Shown here one piece after another: positions 10,073 to 18,985 of a stretch of 55,512 bases of DNA. The number at the start of each line of letters is the position of its first letter. Position 1 is the first letter of the stretch. Source of the stretch: Aggregatilineales bacterium (GTDB lineage: Bacteria > Chloroflexota > Anaerolineae > Aggregatilineales > Ch27). The notes below the pieces were generated by a model. That model was not told the DNA's origin. It worked only from the letters and a program-made list of their open reading frames with translations, and did no database searches. Where the stretch lies: the NCBI GenBank assembly GCA_029976025.1, contig JARKNX010000204.1:1-55512 (forward strand), in the 5' to 3' direction. Both the position numbers and the translations under genes were made by a program.

Positions 10073-11110
10073 ATGAACGGTCTTGAGCGCACACAACTCA
10101 CCCTGCAGGGCAAGCTCCCCGACCGCGTACCCGTCGATCTGCATAACTTCATGGTCACCGCCCGGCTGATGGGTGCGGCTAACTACGCCGATTTTTTCCG
10201 CGACGGCGAGGCCATGGCGGAAGGCCAGATCATGGCCTGGCGGCGGTTCGGGCACGACGTCATACTGGTGGAAAATGGCACGGCGGCCCTGGCCGAAGCC
10301 TGCGGCGTTCAGGTGATATACCAGTCCGATACCGCCCCCGTCGCCAAAGAGCCTGCCATCAAGAGCCTGGATGAAGTGGATCGGCTGGAAGTTCCCGATC
10401 CATACAAAACGCCAGTCCTGGCTGAGAATCTCAAAGCCACGCGCATCATCGCCGAGGTGATCGGCCGGGAAGCGTTCATCATCGGGCGCGGGGATCAGGG
10501 GCCGTTCAGCCTGGCCTGTGAGATACGCGGCATGAACGAGTTCATGATGGACCTGGCCCTGGGCGAGCAGCCGGAGAAAATTCACCGCCTGCTGGAATTC
10601 TGTACTCAGGTCACGCTGCGCTATATGCTGGCCCAGATGGAACAGGGCGCGCACTGCACTTCGATCGGCGATTCGCCGTCCGGCCCCGACCTGATCTCGC
10701 CGCGCCAGTACCGCGAATACGCCTACCCCTATGTGCGGCGGCTGGTCGAGGCGCTGCAGGCGCGCGGCATCCCGCTCTCTTACCATATCTGCGGCAACGC
10801 CACCCCGATCATCGGAGATATGGCGAGCACAGGCGCGGCCATCCTCGAGATCGACCAGAAAGCCGATATGCGCACCTGCAAAGAGGCCGCGCGAGGGCGC
10901 GCCGTCCTGCTCGGCCCGGTGGACCCCAGCGCTGTGTTAGCCAACGGGACGCCTGAACAGGTGACCGAAAAAGCCCGCGAGGCGATTACAATTCTGGGCG
11001 AGGGCGGCGGGTTAATCCTGGGGCCGGGCTGCGCTATGCCCGCTACCACACCCGACGAGAACATCGACGCGCTGATTGAAGCCGCCCGTACTTATGGCCG
11101 TTATGCGTGA
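10073..11110 (+). CDS. Uroporphyrinogen decarboxylase/MtaA-CmuA family protein
   Basis: A 345-residue protein. I chose the ATG at 10073, which has an AGGAT site and gives the usual family N-terminus, rather than an upstream in-frame codon. A ligand pattern typical of MtaA/CmuA methylcobamide:coenzyme M methyltransferases is present: His238-x-Cys240 and Cys320 (GPGCAMP). These residues bind the zinc that activates a thiol or other methyl acceptor. The classical UroD N-terminal RVP motif (RVPVDL, 18-23) is also present. It is the first gene of a three-gene operon with a cupin-like protein and a second UroD-like protein. No corrinoid protein lies nearby, so the methyl donor is unknown. It is very unlikely to be the haem-pathway HemE. 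Confidence 0.85.
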   Translation: MNGLERTQLTLQGKLPDRVPVDLHNFMVTARLMGAANYADFFRDGEAMAEGQIMAWRRFGHDVILVENGTAALAEACGVQVIYQSDTAPVAKEPAIKSLDEVDRLEVPDPYKTPVLAENLKATRIIAEVIGREAFIIGRGDQGPFSLACEIRGMNEFMMDLALGEQPEKIHRLLEFCTQVTLRYMLAQMEQGAHCTSIGDSPSGPDLISPRQYREYAYPYVRRLVEALQARGIPLSYHICGNATPIIGDMASTGAAILEIDQKADMRTCKEAARGRAVLLGPVDPSAVLANGTPEQVTEKAREAITILGEGGGLILGPGCAMPATTPDENIDALIEAARTYGRYA

Positions 11111-11131
11111 GTGTGAACAGGAGGTCCTCCC

Positions 11132-11554
11132 ATGAGTCTGGTCCCGGCGCATCTGATGGAAGTAGGCGAATCCTTCGAGCAGCGATATCAGCCCATTCTC
11201 GATTTTCACGGGTGGCGGGTCGCCGTGCTGCGCCATTTCGCTGACGTGGCGCCGGAGACTTTTCACCAGGTGGAGCGGCATCGCGCCACCAACGAGGTCT
11301 TCATCCTGACCGCCGGGCAGGCCGACCTGATCGTCTGCGACGGCGATGAGCGCCCTGCCGACTGCTACGTATTTCCTATGCGGCTGAATGTCGCCTATAA
11401 CATCCAGCAGGCGGTCTGGCATCATGTCGTGATGTCACCCGACGCCCATATCATCCTGGTTGAGCGCACCGACACCACCGTTGAAAACTCCGACTACGCC
11501 GAGCTTCCGCCTGACGTGCTCGCGCGCGCCAGAAAGCAGTTCACCGTACCCTGA
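11132..11554 (+). CDS. Small cupin-like protein
   Basis: A 140-residue protein at ATG 11132 behind a consensus AGGAGG site, 21 bp after the first UroD-like gene. The predicted fold is a beta barrel: residues 25-115 hold a run of short strands with potential metal-binding His residues (FHQVERHRATNEVF near 47-60 and AVWHHVVMSPDAHI near 96-109). The pattern resembles cupins that bind sugars or their acids, such as ureidoglycolate-lyase-like or DUF4867-like proteins, but I cannot name the family. Its position between two UroD-like genes suggests a shared pathway. Confidence 0.6.
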   Translation: MSLVPAHLMEVGESFEQRYQPILDFHGWRVAVLRHFADVAPETFHQVERHRATNEVFILTAGQADLIVCDGDERPADCYVFPMRLNVAYNIQQAVWHHVVMSPDAHIILVERTDTTVENSDYAELPPDVLARARKQFTVP

Positions 11555-11579
11555 TCGATCCACTGACTGGAGGCGTCTG

Positions 11580-12719
11580 ATGAATTCCCGTGAGCGTTTG
11601 CTGGCTTCCCTGCACCACCGCGAGCCGGATCGGGTCCCGGTTGATATGGGGGGGATCGTGACCGGCGTCACCACCCGCGCCCATAACGACCTCAGGGCAT
11701 ACCTGGGGCTTACCTACGATCCTCCTCTGGTGGATCGCGTGCAACAGCTTTCTCAGCCTGCCGAAGCGCTGCTGGAGCGGCTGCATGTGGACACCCGCTA
11801 TCTCTACCTCAAAGCCTCGCGCGACTGGAAGGATATCGAGCTTTCTGACGATACCTACGAAGATGAGTTCGGTATCCGGCGGCAGGCGGCGTTCGCCCCG
11901 GACGGACACCTGATGTACTACGATTTCGTGGGACATCCGATGGCCGATGTCGAGACCGTGGCGGATGTAGCCCGGTTCAAGTGGCCCGACCCGCACGACC
12001 CGGCGCGCTTCGCCGGGCTGGAGGAAGCGGCGCGCGCCCTCTACGAGAACACCGACCGCGCCATTATCGTCAACCTGACCAGCTCCGTCTTTGAATTTTC
12101 GTGGTATATGCGCGGTTACATGGCCTTCATGCAGGACCTGCTGCTCAACCAGCCCCTGGCAGAAGCGGTGCTGGATGCGATGCTGGAATACCAGATGGCG
12201 CTGGCAGGCGAGATGCTGGACCGCGTCGGGAAGTATGTCACAGTCGTCATGACTGGCTCCGATCTGGGGACGCAGCGGGCGCCGATGATCTCGGCGGAGG
12301 TGTACAGGGCCGTGGTCTGGCCGCGTTACAGAAAGCTGTGGAGCTTCATCAAGAGCAAGACAGAGGCCCCGATCTTCTACCACACCTGCGGCAGCGTCGT
12401 GCCCATGATCCCGTTCCTGATCGACGGCGGCGTGGACGCCATCCACCCCGTGCAGCCGATGGCAACCGGGATGGGCGAGCGCAAGAAGCTCAAGCGCGAG
12501 TTTGGCGACAGGGTTACCTTCTGGGGCGGCTTCGACCAGCAAAAAGTGCTGCCCTTCGGCACGGCGGACGAAGTGCGGGAAGAGACCAAGCGCCTGCTGG
12601 ATGAGTTTATGCCGGGCGGCGGGTACGTGTTCGCCGCCGGCCACAATATCCAGGGCGGAGTCCCGCCGGAAAACGTGCTGGCCCTCTTCGACACCGTTTA
12701 CGAATACGGGAAGTATTAG
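11580..12719 (+). CDS. Second uroporphyrinogen decarboxylase/MtaA-like protein
   Basis: A 379-residue protein from ATG 11580 with a GGAGG site. It shares the RVPVDM motif (18-23) with the upstream copy. The zinc-ligand pattern is His268-x-Cys270, but the second Cys is replaced by His355 (AAGHNIQGG). The two proteins are divergent paralogs and probably act on different substrates or as partners. Members of this group are common in Chloroflexota and Firmicutes next to sugar or one-carbon genes, but have few characterised functions. The gene ends the operon, before a bidirectional terminator. Confidence 0.8.
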   Translation: MNSRERLLASLHHREPDRVPVDMGGIVTGVTTRAHNDLRAYLGLTYDPPLVDRVQQLSQPAEALLERLHVDTRYLYLKASRDWKDIELSDDTYEDEFGIRRQAAFAPDGHLMYYDFVGHPMADVETVADVARFKWPDPHDPARFAGLEEAARALYENTDRAIIVNLTSSVFEFSWYMRGYMAFMQDLLLNQPLAEAVLDAMLEYQMALAGEMLDRVGKYVTVVMTGSDLGTQRAPMISAEVYRAVVWPRYRKLWSFIKSKTEAPIFYHTCGSVVPMIPFLIDGGVDAIHPVQPMATGMGERKKLKREFGDRVTFWGGFDQQKVLPFGTADEVREETKRLLDEFMPGGGYVFAAGHNIQGGVPPENVLALFDTVYEYGKY

Positions 12720-12744
12720 AGCCGCACGCCGCACACTCAGGATA

Positions 12745-12790
12745 AAAAGCCGGCCCGCTGTGTTTTCGTACAGGCGGGCCGGTGTGTTTT
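12745..12790. terminator. Bidirectional intrinsic terminator between convergent operons
   Basis: A hairpin with a perfect 9-bp stem (12750-12758 / 12774-12782), extended by 3 more pairs past one bulged G. On the minus strand it is followed by TTTTT (plus-strand AAAAA at 12744-12748), and on the plus strand by TGTGTTTT. It separates the UroD-like operon from the minus-strand catabolic operon and could stop both. Confidence 0.8.
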
Positions 12791-12872
12791 GTATTCAGGG
12801 CCGCTCAGAAGAGACTCGCCTCTCCGCTCAGCACTCCCGGAGTCGGGGCGCGAAACCGGACAGACAACGCCT

Positions 12873-14345
12873 CTAGAACGTGCGCGACCACTCCCGGGGC
12901 CAGCGCTCGATGACCACTTTGGTCTGAGTATAGAACTCAACTGCGTGGCGGCTCTGACCGTGCAGGACGCCGAAGAAGCTATCCTTCCAGCCGCTGAAGG
13001 GGAAGAACGCCATCGGCGCAGCTACGCCAATGTTGATGCCGATATTCCCGGCGTTCGCCTCGGAACGGAACTTGCGCGCCGCCGCGCCGCTGCTGGTGAA
13101 CAGGCAGGCCATGTTGCCATACGCACCCCGGTTGACCAGCTCAATGGCCTGATCGAGCGTATCGACGTGCATCAGGCCCAGGACCGGGCCGAAAATCTCA
13201 GTCGTGGCGATCGTGCCTTCAGGGGCCACGCCTTCCAGGATGGTCGGCGTCAGGAAGTATCCGTTCTCATAGCCGCGGACGGTCGTCTCCCGGCCGTCCA
13301 GCAGCGCCTTCGCCCCTTCATCCAGGCCGGTCTGAATCAGGCCCTGGATGCGCGCTTTGCTCTGCGGTGTGATGACCGGCCCCATCGTGACCTGCTCATC
13401 CAGCCCGTAACCGACCACGCGGGAGGAAGCGCCCTCCAGAAGGGCCTCGGTGAAGTGAGCGCGCGCGTCGCCCACGGTGACGGCCAGCGCAGCGGCCAGG
13501 CAGCGCTGCCCGGCGTTGCCGAAGGCGCTGTCCAGCACGATCCGCGTCGTCATGTTCAGGTCGGCATCGGGCAGGATGATCACCGGGTTCTTCGCGCCGC
13601 CCTGGGCCTGGACGCGCTTGCCGTTGGCCGACGCCCGCGCGTAAATATGCCGCGCCACCGGCGTAGAGCCGACGAAACTGACGGCCTGAACTACCGGGTG
13701 ATCGAGCAGCGCGTTCACCGTCTCCGGGCCGCCGTTGACCAGATTCACCACGCCGGGCGGGAAGCCCGCCTCTTCGATCAGCTCGACGCAGCGATGCATT
13801 GTCAGCGGGCATCGCTCAGACGGCTTGAGCACAACCGTGTTGCCGGTTGCGACAGCGTAGGGCAGGAACCAGAACGGGATCATCCCCGGGAAGTTGAACG
13901 GGGCGATAATGGCGACGACACCAACTGGCTGTCGGATCATCAGCTCGTCGATGCCGGCGGCGATGTCTTCGGAGACATCGCCCTGCATCAGGATCGGGAT
14001 GCCGCAGGCGACCTCGACATTCTCGATAGCCCGGCGCATCTCGCCCTTTGCCTCGGCCAGCGTCTTGCCGTTTTCCATCGTGATTGACCGGGCCAGTTCG
14101 TCAAGATGCGTTTCCATCAGCGCCTTGAGCCGGAACAGAGGCTGGATGCGGTCCACCGCCGGGACGCGCCGCCATTCCGCGAAGGCTCTGGCCGCCGACT
14201 GCACGATCTGGTCCACTTCCGCGGGCGGCGACAGCGGGACCAGGGCCATAACCTCGGCGGTCGCCGGGTTAATCACTTCCTGACAGGCAGCCGCGGCGGA
14301 TTTCTGCCAGTCGCCATAATTGTAGTTCAGCAAAGTCTTGGGCAT
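12873..14345 (-). CDS. CoA-acylating (methyl)malonate-semialdehyde dehydrogenase family protein
   Basis: A 490-residue aldehyde dehydrogenase. The N-terminal NAD-binding half carries the [10 protein letters not shown] motif (150-159) with the conserved Asn. The catalytic cysteine is C282 in GNAGQRCLA. The Glu general base of ordinary aldehyde dehydrogenases is missing: the local sequence is QGGAKNP (about 248-254). That is the mark of the CoA-dependent MMSDH (MmsA/IolA) group, which makes acyl-CoA. The physiological substrate may be malonate semialdehyde, methylmalonate semialdehyde or another short aldehyde. It is the last gene of the minus-strand operon, 39 bp after the isomerase, and is followed by a strong terminator. 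Confidence 0.88.
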   Translation of the reverse strand: MPKTLLNYNYGDWQKSAAAACQEVINPATAEVMALVPLSPPAEVDQIVQSAARAFAEWRRVPAVDRIQPLFRLKALMETHLDELARSITMENGKTLAEAKGEMRRAIENVEVACGIPILMQGDVSEDIAAGIDELMIRQPVGVVAIIAPFNFPGMIPFWFLPYAVATGNTVVLKPSERCPLTMHRCVELIEEAGFPPGVVNLVNGGPETVNALLDHPVVQAVSFVGSTPVARHIYARASANGKRVQAQGGAKNPVIILPDADLNMTTRIVLDSAFGNAGQRCLAAALAVTVGDARAHFTEALLEGASSRVVGYGLDEQVTMGPVITPQSKARIQGLIQTGLDEGAKALLDGRETTVRGYENGYFLTPTILEGVAPEGTIATTEIFGPVLGLMHVDTLDQAIELVNRGAYGNMACLFTSSGAAARKFRSEANAGNIGINIGVAAPMAFFPFSGWKDSFFGVLHGQSRHAVEFYTQTKVVIERWPREWSRTF

Positions 14346-14384
14346 AGGTTCTCTCTTTCAGCAGGTCGCCCTGCCGGCATCCGG

Positions 14385-15011
14385 CTACATCCGCTGCTGA
14401 AAGGCTGAGCGGAGTTCGCCGTCCTGGATGGCGGGAACATCAAGCAGTTCGCGGAAGCCCGGATATTCCAGCACGGGCCTGAGGACGGAATCGGGCAGCG
14501 CAGCGACAATCCCGGCCAGCGGCTGGTGCGCCATCCGGGAGATATCGGCCAGCAACTGGCGCGACTGCTGCTGCGATTCTTTGCGATGGGCGGGATACCC
14601 GGCGCCGCTCTCAACGCTGAACAGGCGATCGAAGATGAAGCGCAGGTTGACATCCGCCGCCCAGCCGTAGCCCTGATTCAGGGCCAGCGAGATACAGTTG
14701 CCGCCGTTGATCTGGGCGAATAGCCAGGCATCCAGCGAATTCACGATATGGCCGCAGAATACGCCAGGATACTGCATCGCCGAGTTCAAAAAGCCCTGCC
14801 CGGTCCCACAGCCGCCGACGACAAAATCCACGCGGCCCAGATTGAGCAGGATAGCCGACATCAGTCCGGTGTGGATATAGGTCAGCTCCGGTTTGGCGCC
14901 ATTCTTGACCATCCCGGCGTTGATGATAGTATGGCCGCGGCCTTCCAGGGCGGCCATGATATCGGCGTTCCGGTCCGCCGCGCTGGTCTCATTGATAACG
15001 GCAATTCGCAT
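14385..15011 (-). CDS. RpiB/LacA/LacB family sugar-phosphate isomerase
   Basis: A 208-residue protein. I chose ATG 15011, which starts the MRIAVINE strand and has a GGAGA site, over an upstream in-frame codon. The family core is clear: a nucleotide-fold N-terminus and the GGCGTGQGFLNSAMQ loop (near 67-81) that carries the catalytic Cys of RpiB-type aldose-ketose isomerases. At 208 residues it is longer than E. coli RpiB (about 150) and matches the longer subgroup annotated only as sugar-phosphate isomerase. It lies between the split transketolase and the aldehyde dehydrogenase, so it probably isomerises a C4-C5 product of the transketolase step. One characterised relative group, SqwI, acts on sulfo-erythrose; that is only an analogy. 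Confidence 0.82.
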   Translation of the reverse strand: MRIAVINETSAADRNADIMAALEGRGHTIINAGMVKNGAKPELTYIHTGLMSAILLNLGRVDFVVGGCGTGQGFLNSAMQYPGVFCGHIVNSLDAWLFAQINGGNCISLALNQGYGWAADVNLRFIFDRLFSVESGAGYPAHRKESQQQSRQLLADISRMAHQPLAGIVAALPDSVLRPVLEYPGFRELLDVPAIQDGELRSAFQQRM

Positions 15012-15107
15012 TCGGCATCTCCTTACATTCAAGGGCGGCTCAATCGCCGCCCGCAGCAATAGGTTCGGACGGGGACAGGACCCAGAGTATACCCCCAGGG
15101 CGTCAAC

Positions 15108-15213
15108 ACCTCACCCTCGGTCCCTCTCCGCTGGCAGAGAGGGAAGTACACACCGCTCGCGGCAAGTTTTACTCCCTTCCTCTGTCAATGGAGGAAGGGC
15201 CGGGGATGGAGGT
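15108..15213. repeat. Two-hairpin palindromic repeat element between transketolase and isomerase genes
   Basis: A 106-bp non-coding block with imperfect terminal inverted repeats: ACCTCACCCTCGG at one end and GCCGGGGATGGAGGT at the other. Inside are two perfect hairpins, 15121-15128/15137-15144 (8 bp) and 15174-15182/15191-15199 (9 bp), both with 8-nt loops. This layout looks like a dispersed palindromic or MITE-like repeat rather than a terminator. I found no second copy in the window. Confidence 0.5.
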
Positions 15214-15303
15214 CAGGCGCCAACTCACATTTCAATCGGCTTCGATATACTGCCGTCCTTGACCGGCGGGGGGCTTAAGCCTCTTGCCTAACAACGCAGC
15301 ACT

Positions 15304-16245
15304 CTAACGCTTGCGCGCCATAGCCCGCCGGGCCGCATCGACAATATCCGCCACGGACAATCCCCAGGCGTCCATGAGCGATTCCGTATCGAGGCCGGTC
15401 CCGGCGAAGGTGTCCTGCAGCCCGACGTATTCCAGCGCCGCCGGCCGCGTGCGCCCCAGCGCCTCCGCCACCGCCCCGCCCAGCCCGCCGATCACGCTGT
15501 GATCTTCGGCGGTCACCAGGGCGCCGGTCTCCTCGGCGGCCTGCTGGAGCAGGTCCACATCGAGCGGCTTGAGGGTGTGGATATTCAGCAGGCGCACATC
15601 GATTCCCTCGGCAACAAGCTGATTCGCCGCCTGCACGCAGCGGCCCATCATGCTGCCGGAGCCGACGATCGTGACATCCCGCCCGGTCCGCAGGGTGATG
15701 CCTTTGCCAATCTGCACCTGGTGATCCGGGCCGAACACATCGGGGACGGCAGCCCGACTGATGCGCATATACACAGGGCCGTCGTATTCAGCTACAGCGG
15801 CGACCATGCGCGCCGCCTCGATATTATCGGCGGGGGCGATGACGGCCATATTGGGCATGGAGCGCATCAGCGCCACGTCGTTCACGGCGAAGTGTGTCGG
15901 GCCGTCCTTGTAGTCCGACAGGCCCGAATACCCGCCCACGAGCTTGACATTCGCCCTGGCGTAGGCCACGCAGGTGCGAATCTGCTCACAGGCGCGGAGC
16001 GTCAGCAGGGCGGCGAAGGTGTTGACGAACGGAATCTTCCCGCCCAGGGCGAGTCCGACGCCGACATCGACCATGGAGGCTTCGGTCACCCCCAGGTTGA
16101 AGAACCGGGTCGGGTAGCGATCGGCAAAGAGCTTGGTCAGCGTGGACGACGACACATCCGCATCCAGCACGACCACGTCCGGGTTGCGCTCGCCATATTC
16201 CGCGAGCGCCGCTCCGTATGCCTGGCGTTGTGGTACCTCAGCCAT
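15304..16245 (-). CDS. Transketolase, C-terminal subunit
   Basis: A 313-residue protein; the ATG at 16243-16245 overlaps the stop of the N-terminal subunit by one base (TAATG). It contains the pyrimidine-binding ThDP domain: the VLDADVSSSTLT start, the FFNLGVTEASMV block with the conserved Glu that activates ThDP (near 60), and the C-terminal transketolase domain (LRTGRDVTIVGSGSMM). Together with the next gene it makes a split transketolase, as in many archaea and some bacteria. The partner is immediately upstream and translationally coupled. Substrates cannot be predicted from sequence alone. Confidence 0.9.
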   Translation of the reverse strand: MAEVPQRQAYGAALAEYGERNPDVVVLDADVSSSTLTKLFADRYPTRFFNLGVTEASMVDVGVGLALGGKIPFVNTFAALLTLRACEQIRTCVAYARANVKLVGGYSGLSDYKDGPTHFAVNDVALMRSMPNMAVIAPADNIEAARMVAAVAEYDGPVYMRISRAAVPDVFGPDHQVQIGKGITLRTGRDVTIVGSGSMMGRCVQAANQLVAEGIDVRLLNIHTLKPLDVDLLQQAAEETGALVTAEDHSVIGGLGGAVAEALGRTRPAALEYVGLQDTFAGTGLDTESLMDAWGLSVADIVDAARRAMARKR

Positions 16246-17081
16246 TATGCCCCTCCCAGTAGTTCGGCGCGTGCCTTTGCATACTGCTCCGGATTCGGGA
16301 CTGCCCCATGCCAGGCGGCAGTGTTCTCCATGAAGGATACCCCTTTGCCCTTGGTGGTATGGGCCAGGATCACCGTTGGCTTGCTGTGAATTTCCAGGGC
16401 CATATCCAGAGCGTCCAGAATCTGGCGCATGTTGTGCCCGTTGATCTCCAGAACGGCGAAGCCAAACGCCTTCCATTTATCGACGATAGGCTCCAGCGGC
16501 ATAATCTCGTGGGCCGCGCCGTCAAGCTGCACATCGTTGTAGTCCATAATCACGGTCAGCTCGGTGGTCTTGTATTTGGCCGCCGTCAGCGCCCCTTCCC
16601 AGGCCACGCCGGACTGCATACACCCGTCGCTCATCAGCGCGTAGACGTGGTAACGCGGCCCGCCCAGCCGCTGAGCCAGGGCCATGCCGACCGCGATAGA
16701 CAGGCCGTGGCCCAGAAAACCGGAGGACATCTCAACACCGGGGGTCTTGATCCGGTCGGGATGCCCCTGCAGATGTCCGTCCAGATGCCCCCACTTTTCC
16801 AGGTCGGCCACCGGGAAGTAGCCGCGCCGGGCCAGGGCCGCGTAGAGCGCCGCGGCAGCGTGTCCCTTGCTCAGGATAAACCGGTCGCGCTCCGCCCAGC
16901 CCGGATTGTCAGGATCGATCTTCAGGTGGTGGAAGTAGAGCGCCGCCAGAATATCAGCCGCCGAAAAGGACCCGCCAGGATGCCCGGCCTGACGCCGGTA
17001 CACCATATCCAGCGTATCCAGGCGGATTTGTCGCGCTGCATCTTGCAGCTCACCAATCAGCTTTTCAGTATGCAAATGCAT
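16245..17081 (-). CDS. Transketolase, N-terminal subunit
   Basis: A 278-residue ThDP-binding half of transketolase, covering the pyrophosphate-binding domain. It starts at ATG 17081. The GHPGGSFSAADILA (about 31-44), GHGLSIAVGMALAQ (about 124-137) and DGCMQSGVAWEGA (about 150-162) motifs are those of transketolase N-subunits; the last carries Mg2+/ThDP ligands. The gene precedes the C-terminal subunit with a one-base overlap, and 104 bp separate it from the ThDP-enzyme gene upstream. The pair moves two-carbon units from a ketose donor to an aldose acceptor. Confidence 0.9.
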   Translation of the reverse strand: MHLHTEKLIGELQDAARQIRLDTLDMVYRRQAGHPGGSFSAADILAALYFHHLKIDPDNPGWAERDRFILSKGHAAAALYAALARRGYFPVADLEKWGHLDGHLQGHPDRIKTPGVEMSSGFLGHGLSIAVGMALAQRLGGPRYHVYALMSDGCMQSGVAWEGALTAAKYKTTELTVIMDYNDVQLDGAAHEIMPLEPIVDKWKAFGFAVLEINGHNMRQILDALDMALEIHSKPTVILAHTTKGKGVSFMENTAAWHGAVPNPEQYAKARAELLGGA

Positions 17082-17103
17082 CGAATGACTCCCCCTGCCC
17101 TAA

Positions 17104-17135
17104 GGTCCGGCAGCCCTGTGCAGCGCCGCCGGACC
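17104..17135 (-). other. Hairpin in the gap between the ThDP-enzyme and transketolase genes
   Basis: A perfect 8-bp inverted repeat (GGTCCGGC / GCCGGACC, 17104-17111 and 17128-17135) with a 16-nt loop in the 104-bp gap. There is no T-run, so it may be an mRNA processing or stabilising structure. Function not established. Confidence 0.3.
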
Positions 17136-17185
17136 GCATCTCGATATGTAGGAGTAGCGAGGCCAGCGCCGGCCCCGAACCGCCT

Positions 17186-18985
17186 CTAGACACGCTCCTC
17201 GTTCCTGTGCCGGACATAGTCCTCGTGGCGCGTCTTGAAGTATTCCGGAATGGGCACATCCCACCAGCCGGGCGCCTGCCCGCCGGAAGCGCCAAAGCTC
17301 ATATCGACCATCACTTCAATCACCGCCGGCCGGTTAGAGTCCAGGGCGGCCCTCAACGCGGGCGCCACCTCATCGGGCCGCGAGATGCGGACGCTGTACG
17401 CGCCGAACGCGGCGGCGGCAGCGGCGATGTGCGGCGTAATTGGCGTCTCATCCTGCTCGAACATAGTCGCGTATTCTGTCTCGTCGCCAAAGGCGATCTT
17501 CTGTAAGTCGCGGATCGCCTGCCAGCCCTGGTTATTCAACACCACGGCCACAACAGGGAGGTCATATTGAACGGCGGTGGCGATCTCCTGGAAGGTCATC
17601 AGGAAGTCTCCATCGCCGATCAGCGCCACCACCGGGGTGTCCGGGGCGGCCAGCTTGGCCCCCAGCGCCGCCGGGTACGACCAGCCCATGGTGCTGAATC
17701 CGCCTGCCGAGATATAGGTCCTGGAGCGCGAGAAGGCCATCTCCTGAAAGACCTGCGCCTGGGAGTTCCCCGACGACGTCAGCACGATGCCGTCTTCCGG
17801 CAGCACCTTGCGCAGCTCCGTGATCACCCGGCCCATGGTGACCGGCGCGGTATCGGCCTCGCGCAGGCTGCGGCTGCTGGCGAACCAGGCTTCCACACGC
17901 TCGCCAATCTCGCGGGTATAGGCCGCCTCGCGCCACTGGCGCGGGGCCGACTTCGCCCGGGCCGCTTCCACCAGCCCGCTCAACACAGCTCTGGCGTCCC
18001 CGACAATGCCCACTTCCACCGGGTAATTCTTGCCGATCTCGAACGGATCGATATCGACGTGAATCAGCCTGGTGGGCGGGATGCTGAACGATTCGCCGTG
18101 CCGGTAGGAGCAGGTGGCCTTGTCGGCGAAGCGCACGCCCACGGCCAGCAGCACATCGGCGTGCGTCGTCATGTAGTTGCCGCAGGTCGTGGCGTTGCTG
18201 CCCATGTGCCAGGCGTACAGCGGGTGCTTCTCCGGGAAGGCGCTCTTGCCCTGCATGGTGCTCACCACGCAGGCCCCCAGATGTTCCGCCAGCGCCAGCA
18301 GCTCCGCTTCCGCGCCGGAGAGGATCACCCCTCCTCCGGCCACAATCACGGGCCGTTCGGCCTTGAGCAGCAGGTCCACCGCCGCCTGGAGGGCCGCCGG
18401 ATCGCCAGCGGGCCGGTCATGCGGCCGCCGGGCGCGCGGATTGAGCGAATCCACTTCCACCGTATCCGCCTGGACATCCATCGGCAGCGTGATCAGGGCC
18501 GGGCCGGGCCGCCCGGTGCACATGGTATTGAAGGCCTGGGCCACCGCGCGCGGGAGCTGCCCGGCGCTGTCGATATGCCAGCTCCGCTTGACGGACGGCT
18601 CCAGCATACGCGGAAAATCCGACCAGCGCTGCCGCTCAATCTCCTGCAGGACGCCCACGCCGCGCATATAGGTATGCGTCTCGCCGATCAGCAGCAGCAG
18701 CGGGATCGAGTCCACATAAGCCGTCGCCAGGCCGATAGCGGTGTTAGACGCCCCGGCGCCGATGGAGGTGAACACAGCCAGCGGCTCCCCCTTGACGCGG
18801 AAGTAACCATCGGCCATGTGAACTGCGGCCTGCTCGTGGCGCGGCATGATCACGGCGATCCGGTCCTGCGAGCGCCGGAAAGCATCCATGAGCGGCAGGT
18901 TGCCATGTCCGGGGATGCCGATGGCGTAAGGCACGCCCTCCCGGATCAGCATCTCAGCAACAACCTCTGCGCCGGTGAGTTTCAT
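17186..18985 (-). CDS. Thiamine-diphosphate enzyme of the acetolactate-synthase superfamily
   Basis: A 599-residue protein with the full three-domain layout of the family: pyrimidine domain with Glu51 in the PRHEQAAVHMADGY motif, a central nucleotide-fold domain, and the ThDP-Mg motif GDGDFLMTFQ (457-466) ending in NN (484-485). It overlaps the oxidoreductase gene upstream by 4 bp, so the two are translationally coupled. It is not IolD, since the IolD-type N-terminus is absent, and the N-terminus does not look like Xsc sulfoacetaldehyde acetyltransferase. It probably joins or cleaves a 2-oxoacid or an alpha-hydroxyketone. The true substrate is unknown. Confidence 0.82.
   Translation of the reverse strand: MKLTGAEVVAEMLIREGVPYAIGIPGHGNLPLMDAFRRSQDRIAVIMPRHEQAAVHMADGYFRVKGEPLAVFTSIGAGASNTAIGLATAYVDSIPLLLLIGETHTYMRGVGVLQEIERQRWSDFPRMLEPSVKRSWHIDSAGQLPRAVAQAFNTMCTGRPGPALITLPMDVQADTVEVDSLNPRARRPHDRPAGDPAALQAAVDLLLKAERPVIVAGGGVILSGAEAELLALAEHLGACVVSTMQGKSAFPEKHPLYAWHMGSNATTCGNYMTTHADVLLAVGVRFADKATCSYRHGESFSIPPTRLIHVDIDPFEIGKNYPVEVGIVGDARAVLSGLVEAARAKSAPRQWREAAYTREIGERVEAWFASSRSLREADTAPVTMGRVITELRKVLPEDGIVLTSSGNSQAQVFQEMAFSRSRTYISAGGFSTMGWSYPAALGAKLAAPDTPVVALIGDGDFLMTFQEIATAVQYDLPVVAVVLNNQGWQAIRDLQKIAFGDETEYATMFEQDETPITPHIAAAAAAFGAYSVRISRPDEVAPALRAALDSNRPAVIEVMVDMSFGASGGQAPGWWDVPIPEYFKTRHEDYVRHRNEERV

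Noticed and set aside
12789..14087. A 432-codon open frame on the plus strand
   Set aside because: It is opposite to the aldehyde dehydrogenase, whose catalytic motifs are intact, and has no recognisable domain.
17186..18985. IolD (trihydroxycyclohexanedione hydrolase) or Xsc identity for the ThDP enzyme
   Set aside because: The IolD-type N-terminus is absent and the sequence does not resemble the Xsc N-terminus; only the superfamily is supported.
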